A program made the translations under genes and the position numbers. Below, piece after piece: positions 18,022 through 27,230 of a stretch of DNA of 64,000 nt. Location of the stretch: positions 186,001 through 250,000 of the forward strand of contig NZ_MBTF01000036.1 of the NCBI RefSeq assembly GCF_002013915.1, written 5' to 3'. Each line of letters opens with the position of its first letter. Position 1 is the stretch's first letter. This stretch comes from Mucilaginibacter pedocola (GTDB taxonomy: Bacteria; Bacteroidota; Bacteroidia; Sphingobacteriales; Sphingobacteriaceae). The notes under the pieces were generated by a model that had not been told where the DNA came from, did not search any database, and saw only the letters and a list, made by a program, of their open reading frames with translations.

Positions 18022-19236
18022 TTATTCTTCTTCGCTGTTTTTCAGTTTACTTAAAAGATCATAGGCACCTTTTAGTACGATTTTAGAACCTGGGTTCAAA
18101 GTGGGCGGCAGTTGTACTGCCACAAATCCGCCTTCGCTTACACCTGTGGAGATCTCTACCATTTTAAATTGATATACTTTAACTGCAACAGGTTCATTCT
18201 GGCCGTCCTTGCGTTTTTCGTTAATCGTGCCAACGCTGACAAATACATATTTTTTACCTTCAAAGTTGACAATTGCGCTTTCCGGTAATGCCGTCAAATC
18301 GTCTTTGCCTGTTTCTATAAATGCTTTTACATAGGTGCCTGGCAGCGCATTGAAGGTTCCTTTGGCGATGCTGTGGATGCGTATGGTTTTATCAGGATTG
18401 ATTTCACGCCCTACTAAAGACACAATCGAGATACGTTCAGTAGAATCGTTTGTAAGTGTGAACCTAACGGTTTGGCCGGGTTTAACTTTCTCTGCGTCTC
18501 TCTCAAAAACATTCAGTTCCACATGTAGATTACCGTTGTTAACGATTTCCAACATAATATCATTAGGGTTCACAAACTTGCCTACATTGGTATTTACTTT
18601 TGTGACATAGCCATTGATCGGTGAGTAGATATTCATGGAACTGCCAATACCCGAGGGCGTTAATCTATCAGGATTAATATTGATTAACCGTAACCGTTGC
18701 CGAAGTGCCGCTTCCCGTACCAGTGAACTTTCGTAGTTTGCTTTTGCTTGCTGCAGTATTTTGGTCGCTGTAACGTTTTGCTGGGCTAGCGTTTGCTGGC
18801 GTTTATATTCTGCAGAGTTCAATTCATGCTGGCTTTTGCTGTCCAGATAATCCTGCTGTAATTGTACGTAGTCCTGGTTTTCAAGAACCGCTATTATTTG
18901 ACCTTTGCTCACCTTTGATCCCTGCAACACAGGTATCGACCGTATAATGCCGCCCATCTGCGTACTTACGCTAACAAGATCTTGCGGCGGTACGTCAATA
19001 AATCCATTAACTTTCAAAACGCCACTTAGCGCCTTCTTGCCAGCGGTATCAAGTGTTACCCCTATCGTGTTATATTGAGCCTCGGTAATTTCAGCAATAT
19101 CAGATTGCTCTTGTTTTTTTGTGGTATCGGATTGAGTATTATCCTCTTTTTTGTTGCCACCACCGCAACTGCTCAGCAATATACCCACTATTAAAAATGG
19201 TAGAATGCCAGTTATTTTTAAAAATCGCTTATTCAT
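18022..19236 (-). CDS. czcB: CzcB-like periplasmic adaptor of RND efflux system
   Basis: A 404-aa membrane-fusion protein. I take ATG 19236 because it begins a lipoprotein signal (FLIVGILLSSCGGG) and follows the czcA stop by 7 nt; a longer frame would overlap czcA. The body has the expected lipoyl/barrel halves (GGIIRSIPVLQGSKVSKGQ; IYSPINGYVTKVNTNVGKFV) around a coiled-coil hairpin (about residues 145-205). It bridges the inner-membrane pump and the outer-membrane channel. The last part (VAVQLPPTLNPGSKIVLKG) is the membrane-proximal domain. Metal-binding His-rich tails are not present. Confidence 0.92.
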   Translation of the reverse strand: MNKRFLKITGILPFLIVGILLSSCGGGNKKEDNTQSDTTKKQEQSDIAEITEAQYNTIGVTLDTAGKKALSGVLKVNGFIDVPPQDLVSVSTQMGGIIRSIPVLQGSKVSKGQIIAVLENQDYVQLQQDYLDSKSQHELNSAEYKRQQTLAQQNVTATKILQQAKANYESSLVREAALRQRLRLININPDRLTPSGIGSSMNIYSPINGYVTKVNTNVGKFVNPNDIMLEIVNNGNLHVELNVFERDAEKVKPGQTVRFTLTNDSTERISIVSLVGREINPDKTIRIHSIAKGTFNALPGTYVKAFIETGKDDLTALPESAIVNFEGKKYVFVSVGTINEKRKDGQNEPVAVKVYQFKMVEISTGVSEGGFVAVQLPPTLNPGSKIVLKGAYDLLSKLKNSEEE

Positions 19237-19243
19237 ATTATAA

Positions 19244-22200
19244 TTATAAACCGGTAAGGAATTGTAAGTCGTAAATAGATTGATTGTACTGATTGATTGC
19301 TTGCAGATAGCCGTACCTGATATCTGATGAAGTTTTAAGTGCCTGCACAAATTCCACATAGCTTATTTCTCCATTTCTAAACGCCAACTGGGCCTGTCTC
19401 AGAATGAGGGTCGCATTTGGTAATGCGCTCGTTTCATAGTAATTCAATGAGCGCTCATTCTTCAGCAATTGGTGATAGGCCTGCTCGTATTGGCTTGAAA
19501 GGTTTTGCTGGTATAGCTGTAGCTGCGTTTCAGACACTTCCTTTCCAATTCTGGCTGCCTTGATGCGGGTTGAATAAGGTTTAAAAAACAGCGGGATCGA
19601 TACACCTACCTGCACACCCTGAAAGCGGTTGGCACCGGTAAAATTGCGGTCCTGGCCATTCACAACTTGGTTGCCCATAATTGACTGGTTGAAGTAACCG
19701 ATCGAAAAATCAGGACCGCCTTTGGCTTTTTCTAAAGCAACGTTTCGATCTGCCAAGATTATCTGCTGACGCTGAAGAGCCAACTGTGGATTTTGGTTTA
19801 TCGCGCTATCCAGGTGCTTGAACTCGGAGGTTGCTTTGCGAAATTCTTCTTTATCAATAGCGATAGAATCCTTTGTGTTCAACAATCGTTGCATTTCTGC
19901 GCTGGCTGCTGCGATGTCTCCGTCGTTTTTTGTTTTTTGGTTGCGTACCTCATTCAGTTGTGTTTCTGCGGTTGTCTTTTCCAACAAATTACTTTCGCCG
20001 GCTTTGAAGCGTATCGCAGCGGCGCGCGCAAATTCACTATAAATGGAATCCTGCCGGAGGAAGAGGTCATTTAAAGCAGTGAAGTAAGCGAGTTGCCCGT
20101 AAGCTTGCCTTACCTGGTATTGCAACTGCGACCGTGTGATATTAAGCCCTATGCGTGCGTTCTGCTCTTGCGCTTCATACACCTTTCGTTGGCTACTGAT
20201 TAAGCCGGGAAACGGGATGCTTTGTTGAACGGAGATATTATTATCGCGTTTAGCGCTATTAAACTGCCCATACTGTAAATTAAAGTTCGTTTTGCCAAGG
20301 TCAAACGCACTGCCTTTTAGTACGCTTTGCTGGTTAATCTCCAGTTGTGAAGATTTTATAGCAAAGTTATTTGCAACAGCGGTTGTTATAGCCTTGTTCA
20401 AAGTCAATCGCTGCGTACCTGGGGTTTGTGCTTTTGTTTCCGATATACCGAAAACAAAAAACAGCAATAATAAAGGGGCTATTTTGGCAACTTTGCCGCC
20501 TTTACGCCCAAAGCTGAAATTTTCAAAATAGGTGTATAACACAGGTAATACAATTAAAGTGAGAATAGTGGAAGTGATAAGGCCGCCAATAACAACTGTA
20601 GCGAGCGGTTTTTGTACTTCAGCACCTGCGGCAGATGAAATTGCCATCGGCATAAAACCGAGCGATGCAACCGTTGCGGTCATCAATACCGGCCTAAGCC
20701 TCTCTTGCGTGCCTTCAAAAACGATCTTCTTAAGATCGGTAAGCCCACCTTTTTTAAGCCTGTTAAATTCAGTAATGAGTACAATGCCGTTCAATACAGC
20801 AACTCCGAATAAGGCAATAAAACCAACGCCTGCCGAGATGCTGAAAGGCATACCGCGCAAGAGTAAAGCAAATACGCCGCCGATAGCTGCCATTGGTATA
20901 GCGGAAAAAATAAGAATGGATTGCTTAATCGAACCAAAGGAGAAATAAAGTAGCAACAGGATCAACAGGAGAGCGACAGGCACTGCTACCGATAGCCGGG
21001 CTGTAGCTTCTTTCAGGTTTTCAAACTGCCCCCCGTAGGTCACATAGTACCCTGCGGGCATTTTTACCTGTTCTACAATTTTTTGCTGTATCTCAGTTAC
21101 AACAGATTGTATATCGCGGCCACGTACATTTAAACCAACAACGATACGGCGTTTGGTATCTTCTCTCTGTATCTGATTAGGGCCGATTTGGAAGCGTACA
21201 TCTGCTAATTGTTCTAAAGGCACCTGATTGCCGTTTGGCGCAGTGACGTATAGATTTTTTACATCATCGATATTCTGACGATTTTGATTGGATAGCCGTA
21301 CTACCATATCATATCGCCTTTCGCCCTCATACACCAATCCTGCAGATTGTCCGGCAAATGCTGCGTTGATCGCCATGTTGAGGGTTGCAACGCTTAGCCC
21401 GTATTGAGCCACTTTATCGCGGTCAATATCTACGACGATTTGGGGCAGGCCGGTCGCCTGTTCGATATAAAGATCTTTAGCACCCTGTACAGAACTAACG
21501 ATTTTACCCACCTTTTGCGACAGGTCAGCCAAGGTTTGAAGATCATCTCCAAATATCTTGATACCGATATCTTGCCGAACGCCTGAGATCAATTCATTCG
21601 AGCGAAGCTGAATGGGTTGTGAAAAACCGAAAGTGACACCTGGAACATTTTCGAGTTCTTTAGCCATAAGGTTCGCCAATTCTTCTCGATCCGTTGTTGT
21701 CGTCCATTCTTTTTTATCCTTAAGGATAACTGTCAGATCGCAGGCATCCATCGGCATGGGGTCGGTAGGTATTTCGGCAGCGCCGATCTTACCGATCACC
21801 TCTTTAACTTCAGGGAATTTTTTTACCAGTATTTGCGATGCCTGGTTTACCTTATCGATAGTTTGCGATAGGGAGCTGCCTGTTAGCAACCGCGTCTCTA
21901 CAGCAAAATCGCCTTCTTCGAGGGTAGGGATGAACTCGCCGCCCATACGGGTGAAAGTAAATACTGCGACGATCAGCAATATAACCGAGATAACGATAAT
22001 GGGCATACGGTGATTGAGTGCCCCTTTTATCATGGGCTCATAACGCCGGTGTATTGCATCCATCATTTTATCAGAGAAGTTTTTGCCGTTTTTAGGCTTT
22101 TTGCTCAGAAATAATGATGAGACCATCGGCACGTATGTAAGCGAAAGCAGGAATGCGCCAATAATGGCAAACGCTACTGTTTCAGCCATTGGCCGGAACA

Positions 22201-23626
22201 TTTTACCCTCGATACCTACCAGTGCCAGTATAGGGAAATAAACAATGAGGATTATGATTTGTCCGAATGCAGCGGCGCTCATCATGCGAACGGCGGACTC
22301 TTCCACCTGGGAGTTCATTTCCTCTTGAGTATATGATTTTGACAGCTGTTTAGCATATAGGATATGCATAGTGGCCTCGACGATAATCACCGCACCATCG
22401 ACGATCAATCCAAAATCAATAGCGCCCAGGCTCATTAAGTTGCCCGATACGCCAAATAAATTCATCAGGCAGATCGCAAAAAGCATAGCCAGCGGAATAA
22501 CCGATGCCACAACAAGGCCAGCTCTTAGATTACCTAAAAAGATAACGAGTACGAAAATTACGATCAGGGCACCTTCAATAAGGTTTTTTTCGACAGTGCC
22601 AATCGCACGGCCTACAAGCGCACTGCGGTCAAGAAACGCCTCCACAACCACACCTTGTGGCAAGGTTTTATTGATGCGGGTGATCTTTTCTTTTACCGCT
22701 TTAACCACATTATTAGCATTGGCACCTTTGAGCATCATAACGATACCACCAACTGCTTCGCCGCTGTTCTCTTTAGAAGCACGGGTGAGGGCGCCATAGC
22801 GTATAGAATTACCAATATTCACGCTGGCAATATCTCTGATGAGCACAGGTGTGCCATCGGTATTGTTTTTAACAACGATTTTGCCAATATCTTCCGTCGA
22901 ACCTACCAAGCCCTCGCTTCGGATAAAATAAGCGTTCGGCTTTTTATCGATATAAGCACCACCGGTGTTTTGGTTATTTTGTTCAAGAGCATCAAATATG
23001 TTGTTGATGCTTAAATTGAAGCTTCGCAGTTTGTCAGGATCGAGCGCGATCTCATACTGTTTTAGCAAGCCGCCGAAACTGTTTACCTCGGCAATGCCCG
23101 CAGTTCCTAGTAATTGCCTGCGTACAATCCAGTCTTGAATACTGCGCAGCTCCCGGGCGTTGAACTTACTTTCATAACCAGGCTTAGGGTGGATCACATA
23201 TTGGTAGATTTCTCCTAAACCTGTAGATATTGGTGATATCTCTGGATTACCTAACCCAGCCGGAATGTTGTTTTTTGCTTCTGACAGCTTTTCATTGACT
23301 TGCTGACGCGCCCAATAAATATCAACGTTGTCATGAAAAACAATCGTAACAACCGATAATCCGAAGCGTGAGATCGAACGTACTTGCTCAATCTCTGGAA
23401 TAGTTGCCATGGTTTGCTCAACCGGATATGAAATCAGCCTTTCAACCTCCTGCGTTGCTAACGAGGGGCTTAAAGTGATTACTTGAACCTGATTATTGGT
23501 TATATCAGGAACTGCATCAATGGGCAGTTTTTTAAGTGACCAGACACCCCAGGCAATCAGCCCAAGGGTAAAAAGTCCAATCACCAATTTATTATTAATC
23601 GAAAAGTGAATGATCTTATTAAGCAT
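19244..23626 (-). CDS. czcA: CzcA heavy-metal RND pump fused to TolC-like outer-membrane protein
   Basis: A 1460-aa protein. Residues 1 to about 1030 form an HME-RND proton antiporter: first helix, PDITNNQVQV, large periplasmic loops and the charged helix GAIDFGLIVDGAVIIVEA, whose Asp/Asp/Glu set fits divalent ions (Zn, Co, Cd, Ni) rather than Cu/Ag. After the last helix comes a second signal-peptide-like stretch (APLLLLFFVFGISETKAQ, about 1035-1055) and then a TolC-type coiled-coil barrel (about 1060-1460). This pump-channel fusion is typical of Bacteroidetes. The junction signal suggests the TolC part is cut off after export. Confidence 0.93.
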   Translation of the reverse strand: MLNKIIHFSINNKLVIGLFTLGLIAWGVWSLKKLPIDAVPDITNNQVQVITLSPSLATQEVERLISYPVEQTMATIPEIEQVRSISRFGLSVVTIVFHDNVDIYWARQQVNEKLSEAKNNIPAGLGNPEISPISTGLGEIYQYVIHPKPGYESKFNARELRSIQDWIVRRQLLGTAGIAEVNSFGGLLKQYEIALDPDKLRSFNLSINNIFDALEQNNQNTGGAYIDKKPNAYFIRSEGLVGSTEDIGKIVVKNNTDGTPVLIRDIASVNIGNSIRYGALTRASKENSGEAVGGIVMMLKGANANNVVKAVKEKITRINKTLPQGVVVEAFLDRSALVGRAIGTVEKNLIEGALIVIFVLVIFLGNLRAGLVVASVIPLAMLFAICLMNLFGVSGNLMSLGAIDFGLIVDGAVIIVEATMHILYAKQLSKSYTQEEMNSQVEESAVRMMSAAAFGQIIILIVYFPILALVGIEGKMFRPMAETVAFAIIGAFLLSLTYVPMVSSLFLSKKPKNGKNFSDKMMDAIHRRYEPMIKGALNHRMPIIVISVILLIVAVFTFTRMGGEFIPTLEEGDFAVETRLLTGSSLSQTIDKVNQASQILVKKFPEVKEVIGKIGAAEIPTDPMPMDACDLTVILKDKKEWTTTTDREELANLMAKELENVPGVTFGFSQPIQLRSNELISGVRQDIGIKIFGDDLQTLADLSQKVGKIVSSVQGAKDLYIEQATGLPQIVVDIDRDKVAQYGLSVATLNMAINAAFAGQSAGLVYEGERRYDMVVRLSNQNRQNIDDVKNLYVTAPNGNQVPLEQLADVRFQIGPNQIQREDTKRRIVVGLNVRGRDIQSVVTEIQQKIVEQVKMPAGYYVTYGGQFENLKEATARLSVAVPVALLLILLLLYFSFGSIKQSILIFSAIPMAAIGGVFALLLRGMPFSISAGVGFIALFGVAVLNGIVLITEFNRLKKGGLTDLKKIVFEGTQERLRPVLMTATVASLGFMPMAISSAAGAEVQKPLATVVIGGLITSTILTLIVLPVLYTYFENFSFGRKGGKVAKIAPLLLLFFVFGISETKAQTPGTQRLTLNKAITTAVANNFAIKSSQLEINQQSVLKGSAFDLGKTNFNLQYGQFNSAKRDNNISVQQSIPFPGLISSQRKVYEAQEQNARIGLNITRSQLQYQVRQAYGQLAYFTALNDLFLRQDSIYSEFARAAAIRFKAGESNLLEKTTAETQLNEVRNQKTKNDGDIAAASAEMQRLLNTKDSIAIDKEEFRKATSEFKHLDSAINQNPQLALQRQQIILADRNVALEKAKGGPDFSIGYFNQSIMGNQVVNGQDRNFTGANRFQGVQVGVSIPLFFKPYSTRIKAARIGKEVSETQLQLYQQNLSSQYEQAYHQLLKNERSLNYYETSALPNATLILRQAQLAFRNGEISYVEFVQALKTSSDIRYGYLQAINQYNQSIYDLQFLTGL

Positions 23627-23634
23627 AACTTATT

Positions 23635-23814
23635 TTAATGCTTGGATAAGATATGACCGTACCTCTGTAAGATGCTAACGATCCCCAATAACAAAGTAAG
23701 GGTTACAATGAGCAGTGCAATCAGGCGAATGACCCGCATCCATAGCGGTTTTTTTGGCGTTCGCTTGCGTTTTACAGGGGTATGCTTAGCAGGTGTTGAC
23801 CTGTACTTTGCCAT
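23635..23814 (-). CDS. 59-aa single-pass membrane protein
   Basis: A small gene between the DUF6660 protein (80 nt) and czcA (8 nt). The product has a strongly basic N-terminal part (KHTPVKRKRTPKKP) followed by one hydrophobic helix (IRLIALLIVTLTLLLGIV) and a short tail ending in HILSKH. The topology would be N-in. I do not know the family. Position right before the pump suggests an accessory subunit, comparable in size to the small peptides that bind other RND pumps, but that is inference. Confidence 0.65.
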   Translation of the reverse strand: MAKYRSTPAKHTPVKRKRTPKKPLWMRVIRLIALLIVTLTLLLGIVSILQRYGHILSKH

Positions 23815-23894
23815 ACCAAAACAAGAAATAGTGAAATAATAAACCAGCCGCTGGAGTGTTGTCGTTTACGACAATAGCGGCAATACTGGAATAG

Positions 23895-24206
23895 TTATGC
23901 GTTTAGCTTGGGCGGTTGCCAAATATTAGAAGGGCGTGTAACCGGGCTTTCAGGAAGAAACGATGCGCGCATCTCGGCTAGTTTAACCGTCACCGGGCTT
24001 ATGATTAGTTTCGATGCGATGACCACTTGCATGTTACAGCATCCGCAATGACAAAGGGGCGGGCATTGATCCTGCGTGCTTTGGTGATCTTGATGAGTTT
24101 TAACGATGCTCATGCCGGAAGTGTTAGGCAAACTTACGCCGTCTTTGCATGGTTCCATGTCCAGGCAAATAAAAAATAGCGCAAGAAGAAAACAAATCCA
24201 CTTCAT
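23895..24206 (-). CDS. DUF6660-like secreted Cys/His-rich protein
   Basis: A 103-aa protein with a signal peptide (CFLLALFFICLDMEPC) and a ligand-rich middle: HQDHQSTQDQCPPLCHCGCC. It ends RPSNIWQPPKLNA. Such proteins commonly precede CzcCBA operons in Bacteroidetes and are named DUF6660. The His/Cys cluster suggests periplasmic binding of metal. It is the first gene of the metal operon, so the promoter and any metal-responsive operator should lie at 24207-24357, shared with the divergent mgtC-like gene. Confidence 0.8.
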   Translation of the reverse strand: MKWICFLLALFFICLDMEPCKDGVSLPNTSGMSIVKTHQDHQSTQDQCPPLCHCGCCNMQVVIASKLIISPVTVKLAEMRASFLPESPVTRPSNIWQPPKLNA

Positions 24207-24357
24207 TTCGATTGCAAAGATATTAATTCATAAACGATTATAAAACTGCTTATTTATCAGTTGCTACATTATCAAAGCCTAACAACCGCGATAATTATTT
24301 GTTTATAGATAAAAAGTGAAACCAGTTGTTACTAATTTTACCGCATTTAACAAATAA

Positions 24358-24807
24358 ATGACATACGAGGCCGAATTAATCATACTTGGAAAAATTATCA
24401 TAGCGTTGCTGTTAGGCGCTGCCATCGGTTACGACCGTGAAAAACATGGCCGTGACGCTGGTATTAGAACTTATGCTGCTGTATGTGTAGGTGCGGCAAT
24501 TTTCACTTCATTGGCGGCTCACCTTGGCGATACCGCAGCAGCGTCGCGCATTGTTGCAAATATCGTTGTGGGCATCGGTTTCTTAGGTGCAGGCATCATT
24601 TCAAGAGATCCCGGCGGTAAAACATCATTCGGATTAACAACCGCAGCTACCGTTTGGTGTACAGCTGCCGTTGGTGTCACCATTGGCCTAAACGAATTTA
24701 TAATTGCCGTTGGAACCACAGGCATGTTATATTTTTTGCTCTCGCTACATCACCAGCCATGGTACAAACGATGGAAAGCAAAAGTTCAGGATAATGAATC
24801 TGACTGA
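24358..24807 (+). CDS. MgtC/SapB-family membrane protein
   Basis: A 149-aa protein with about four membrane helices. Family signatures: IIIALLLGAAIGYDREKHGR (conserved GxxRE-like loop), AGIRTYAAVCVGAAIF and VGIGFLGAGIISRD. MgtC-type proteins affect Mg2+ homeostasis and ATP synthase activity in other bacteria; short forms lacking the C-terminal ACT-like domain, like this one, are less defined. It is divergent from the Czc operon across 150 nt and may share its control. Confidence 0.88.
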   Translation: MTYEAELIILGKIIIALLLGAAIGYDREKHGRDAGIRTYAAVCVGAAIFTSLAAHLGDTAAASRIVANIVVGIGFLGAGIISRDPGGKTSFGLTTAATVWCTAAVGVTIGLNEFIIAVGTTGMLYFLLSLHHQPWYKRWKAKVQDNESD

Positions 24808-24839
24808 AGCTTTGCTTTGCCATCGCAGCAATAACTACT

Positions 24840-25559
24840 TTATTGCTTTCTGAAAAACGCATGTTGATATTGGTTGCCGTAAAGGCAAACTATCTTTTCG
24901 GGTTTGCCCGCAAAAAACTCGTCGAAAGCAAGTTTAACGCCTGGGTTTATATCGAGTGTTTTCCCATTTTCTTTAGGATCGTTGTAATCCATTAATATGC
25001 ACACCGCACCTTTTGTAAGTTTCGGATATAACTGTTCAAAACAATATAGCATGACTTTTTTGTGTTCCTGTGGATCGCCACCAAAACCGCAGTCTATATG
25101 AGCAAACGCTACTTTTTCGGGTAGGCCTTCAGGTAGAGTTTCGTTAAACAAGCCTTTATGTACGACCGGCTGTTTTAATCCGGCTGTATCGAAATTACGC
25201 ATTAGTTCATGCTCTACATTTCCTTTGAAAGTAAAGGGTGTTGCAAAGGTATCGTATACATGCAGCTTTTTATCTGATCCGGTTAACTCGATCACCTTTT
25301 GAAATAGAGCGGCGCATTGTCCGGTAAAAGTGCCCAATTCAACTACGTCGCCAGGAACATTATAGGCAATCACTTCTTCAAGTAGATGGTAGTAGTTGAT
25401 CCGTTGTTCAACAGTGCTCATGTCGAGGCTCGTGTCAAGTTGCCCCACCTGGTAACCCGTTTTCAAAAACCGTAAGCCCTTGTTCACAAAATTGATTAAT
25501 GGGGAGTTTTTCCGTTGATTGATGGAGAATGGATAATCGGTAATAAAATAGTTATTCAT
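24840..25559 (-). CDS. TylF/MycF-like O-methyltransferase
   Basis: A 239-aa cytosolic protein. SAM-binding motif I is GDVVELGTFTGQCAALF (about residue 75); the acidic metal-binding region includes AHIDCGFGGDPQEHK and CILMDYNDP. These fit the TylF/MycF/NovP family of metal-dependent O-methyltransferases acting on sugars or small molecules. The substrate is unknown. It lies 29 nt downstream of the sigma-like gene on the same strand, so the two may form a transcript. No polysaccharide or antibiotic cluster surrounds it. Confidence 0.82.
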   Translation of the reverse strand: MNNYFITDYPFSINQRKNSPLINFVNKGLRFLKTGYQVGQLDTSLDMSTVEQRINYYHLLEEVIAYNVPGDVVELGTFTGQCAALFQKVIELTGSDKKLHVYDTFATPFTFKGNVEHELMRNFDTAGLKQPVVHKGLFNETLPEGLPEKVAFAHIDCGFGGDPQEHKKVMLYCFEQLYPKLTKGAVCILMDYNDPKENGKTLDINPGVKLAFDEFFAGKPEKIVCLYGNQYQHAFFRKQ

Positions 25560-25588
25560 AGAATTTGAGTTTTAGTGTGCCGTTTTTG

Positions 25589-26011
25589 TTAGTTTTCAAT
25601 GGATAGAGCTGCAGCCAAACAGGTAACCTCTGCGAGAGATAGCTTGGTAATGCAGGAGATTTCTCGTGAAGTGAACCCTTGTGAATATTTTAAATAGAAT
25701 ATTGCTCTCTCAAACTCTTGCAATGTGTTTTTGTCATTGCCTGTATCGCGTTTTGATAGATCGCTCCATAATTTGTAAGCCATTCGGAAAATTAATACAG
25801 TTAGGCTATCGCTGCTTTTCAGGGTTGGGATGTCGCGCCAAAACCCTATAAAGAGTTTACACGACAATTCATCGGAATCGTCATGGGTTAATCCCATGTG
25901 TCTAAAAAAACTATAGATCGGTTCACCGTACGAATGAATAAGCATTTCAAATGCTTCTGTACGGTTGGCGTTAATTAATAAATGCTCTAATAATTGCAGA
26001 TCGCCTTTCAT
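25589..26011 (-). CDS. ECF sigma factor-like protein (short)
   Basis: A 140-aa protein that looks like a reduced ECF sigma factor. The N-terminal part (FEMLIHSYGEPIYSFFRHMG, DELSCKLFIGFWRDI) resembles sigma region 2, and the C-terminal part (IFYLKYSQGFTSREISCIT) resembles region 4 with its helix-turn-helix. Usual members are 170-190 aa, so the linker is short and the recognition helix (KLSLAEVTCLAAAL) is weak. No anti-sigma factor is adjacent. It could be a degenerate or divergent sigma factor. Confidence 0.6.
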   Translation of the reverse strand: MKGDLQLLEHLLINANRTEAFEMLIHSYGEPIYSFFRHMGLTHDDSDELSCKLFIGFWRDIPTLKSSDSLTVLIFRMAYKLWSDLSKRDTGNDKNTLQEFERAIFYLKYSQGFTSREISCITKLSLAEVTCLAAALSIEN

Positions 26012-26239
26012 TTTTGATTGGTATTGTCTGATGATGAGCCCAATTTTGGGGTGGATAGGAGAAAATCGGGGGGCTTATATCGCCACAATAAGAAAGCCTG
26101 TAGCTGCTACTCTGTTACCTGGTAAAATTCACTAGGTGTACAATGATAAATACAATGCAAACCCTAATGCCGATCTAAATCAAGCAAATAGTACTAGATT
26201 GAAAGACGCTTACAACTTCTAAAGACGTGGAAATATGTG

Positions 26240-26590
26240 TTAGCAGGTTGCTGGTGGGCCTCGAAGTATTGGCTGGTCCAAACTTCGTTGCTGCCGTAAT
26301 AGGCTTTTGAAAGGAACAAAAGTCTTCTGAAGTAGATTAATCTGATGATCGACTGCTATCCAAGATGGTTGAAGAGTCAAAAACAATAGTAAATGCCCCT
26401 TGAATACGTTTTCCTGATGGTCCTGAAAAAAATGGTGGGCGATTTGGGCATGCTCTAATGCCTCTTCATGGTGCTCTTCAATGTGAGATACTGTATAATG
26501 GTTAGCATCATGGGCATGCGAAATGAGGTTATGAACCAACAACAGGCAGAACCCTGTCAGTAAAAATAAACCACGTAACCATTTTGCCAT
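26240..26590 (-). CDS. His-rich secreted or membrane protein
   Basis: A 116-aa protein starting at MAKWLRG (26590), where the hydrophobic segment GLFLLTGFCLLLVHNLI begins; an upstream frame start is less likely. The middle is full of His (HAHDANHYTVSHIEEHHEE, AQIAHHFFQDHQE), a pattern for Zn/Ni/Co binding. It ends PILRGPPATC, recalling the C-terminal PP tail of the other small proteins next to metal pumps here. It is divergent from the XRE gene at 26648. The 26012-26239 gap downstream holds nothing I can identify. Confidence 0.65.
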   Translation of the reverse strand: MAKWLRGLFLLTGFCLLLVHNLISHAHDANHYTVSHIEEHHEEALEHAQIAHHFFQDHQENVFKGHLLLFLTLQPSWIAVDHQINLLQKTFVPFKSLLRQQRSLDQPILRGPPATC

Positions 26591-26647
26591 TAAGCAAATG
26601 TAGCTAATATTTCCCATTGTTGTATTTTAGGCGTTCCTGTTAAACTT

Positions 26648-26995
26648 ATGATACCGCCAATACAAAATAGCATCCTGAAAACTGTCGGGCAACTTATCCG
26701 AGATACACGCACAGAAAGAAAAATTACCCAAGCAGAGCTTGCCAAACGCCTCGGTGTTTCTATTCCGGCGATTTCGAAAATTGAATCAGGGGTTACGGAT
26801 GTAAACCTTTCCCGTGTTCACCAAATTGCAGAGGTTTTAGAGATAGATGTTTTAATCCTTTTAGGTTCACAACCTAAAAATTCTGATAATGACGCAATTT
26901 TAGTGGCGCAAAAACAACTTGCCATACGTGACGAGGAAATCGTCATGCTACACCGAAAAGTCACCCACTTGTACGAGGAACTGAATAAGAAATAA
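26648..26995 (+). CDS. XRE-family transcriptional regulator
   Basis: A 115-aa protein with a helix-turn-helix of the Cro/XRE type (residues about 12-66: IRDTRTERKITQAELAKRLG, SIPAISKIESG) and a short coiled C-terminal tail (AIRDEEIVMLHRKVTHLYEEL), likely for dimerisation. It is divergent from the His-rich gene (57 nt between starts) and may repress it. It is not obviously linked to the RiPP locus, which has its own XRE gene. Confidence 0.85.
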   Translation: MIPPIQNSILKTVGQLIRDTRTERKITQAELAKRLGVSIPAISKIESGVTDVNLSRVHQIAEVLEIDVLILLGSQPKNSDNDAILVAQKQLAIRDEEIVMLHRKVTHLYEELNKK

Positions 26996-27008
26996 TCTGT
27001 TAGGTAAA

Positions 27009-27230
27009 CTACGTAGAGTGCGGTTTTTCATGCAAATGTTTTCTGTCGCCTGTCAGGCATTCTGCCATTGCATCGATATCACCGAGAAATTTCGTAACGC
27101 CTTTATAAACCTCGCTCTGAATTGGTGCTTTAGCGCATGCCCTAATACAGGCGCTTCTAGATGTTTTTAAATTGCTTAGCAATTCCTTTTTATCAAGATC
27201 GCTGAAATATCGCTTTGTTTTAGCCGCCAT
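27009..27230 (-). CDS. 73-aa hypothetical protein
   Basis: A short protein starting MAAKTKRYFSDL at 27230. It has an unusual Cys/Ala segment (SRSACIRACAKAPIQ), a third Cys near AECLTGD, and a charged His-containing end (RKHLHEKPHST). No signal peptide or membrane helix. It lies 100 nt downstream of the small XRE gene on the same strand, next to the RiPP genes, so a role there is possible. I do not recognise a family. Confidence 0.55.
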   Translation of the reverse strand: MAAKTKRYFSDLDKKELLSNLKTSRSACIRACAKAPIQSEVYKGVTKFLGDIDAMAECLTGDRKHLHEKPHST

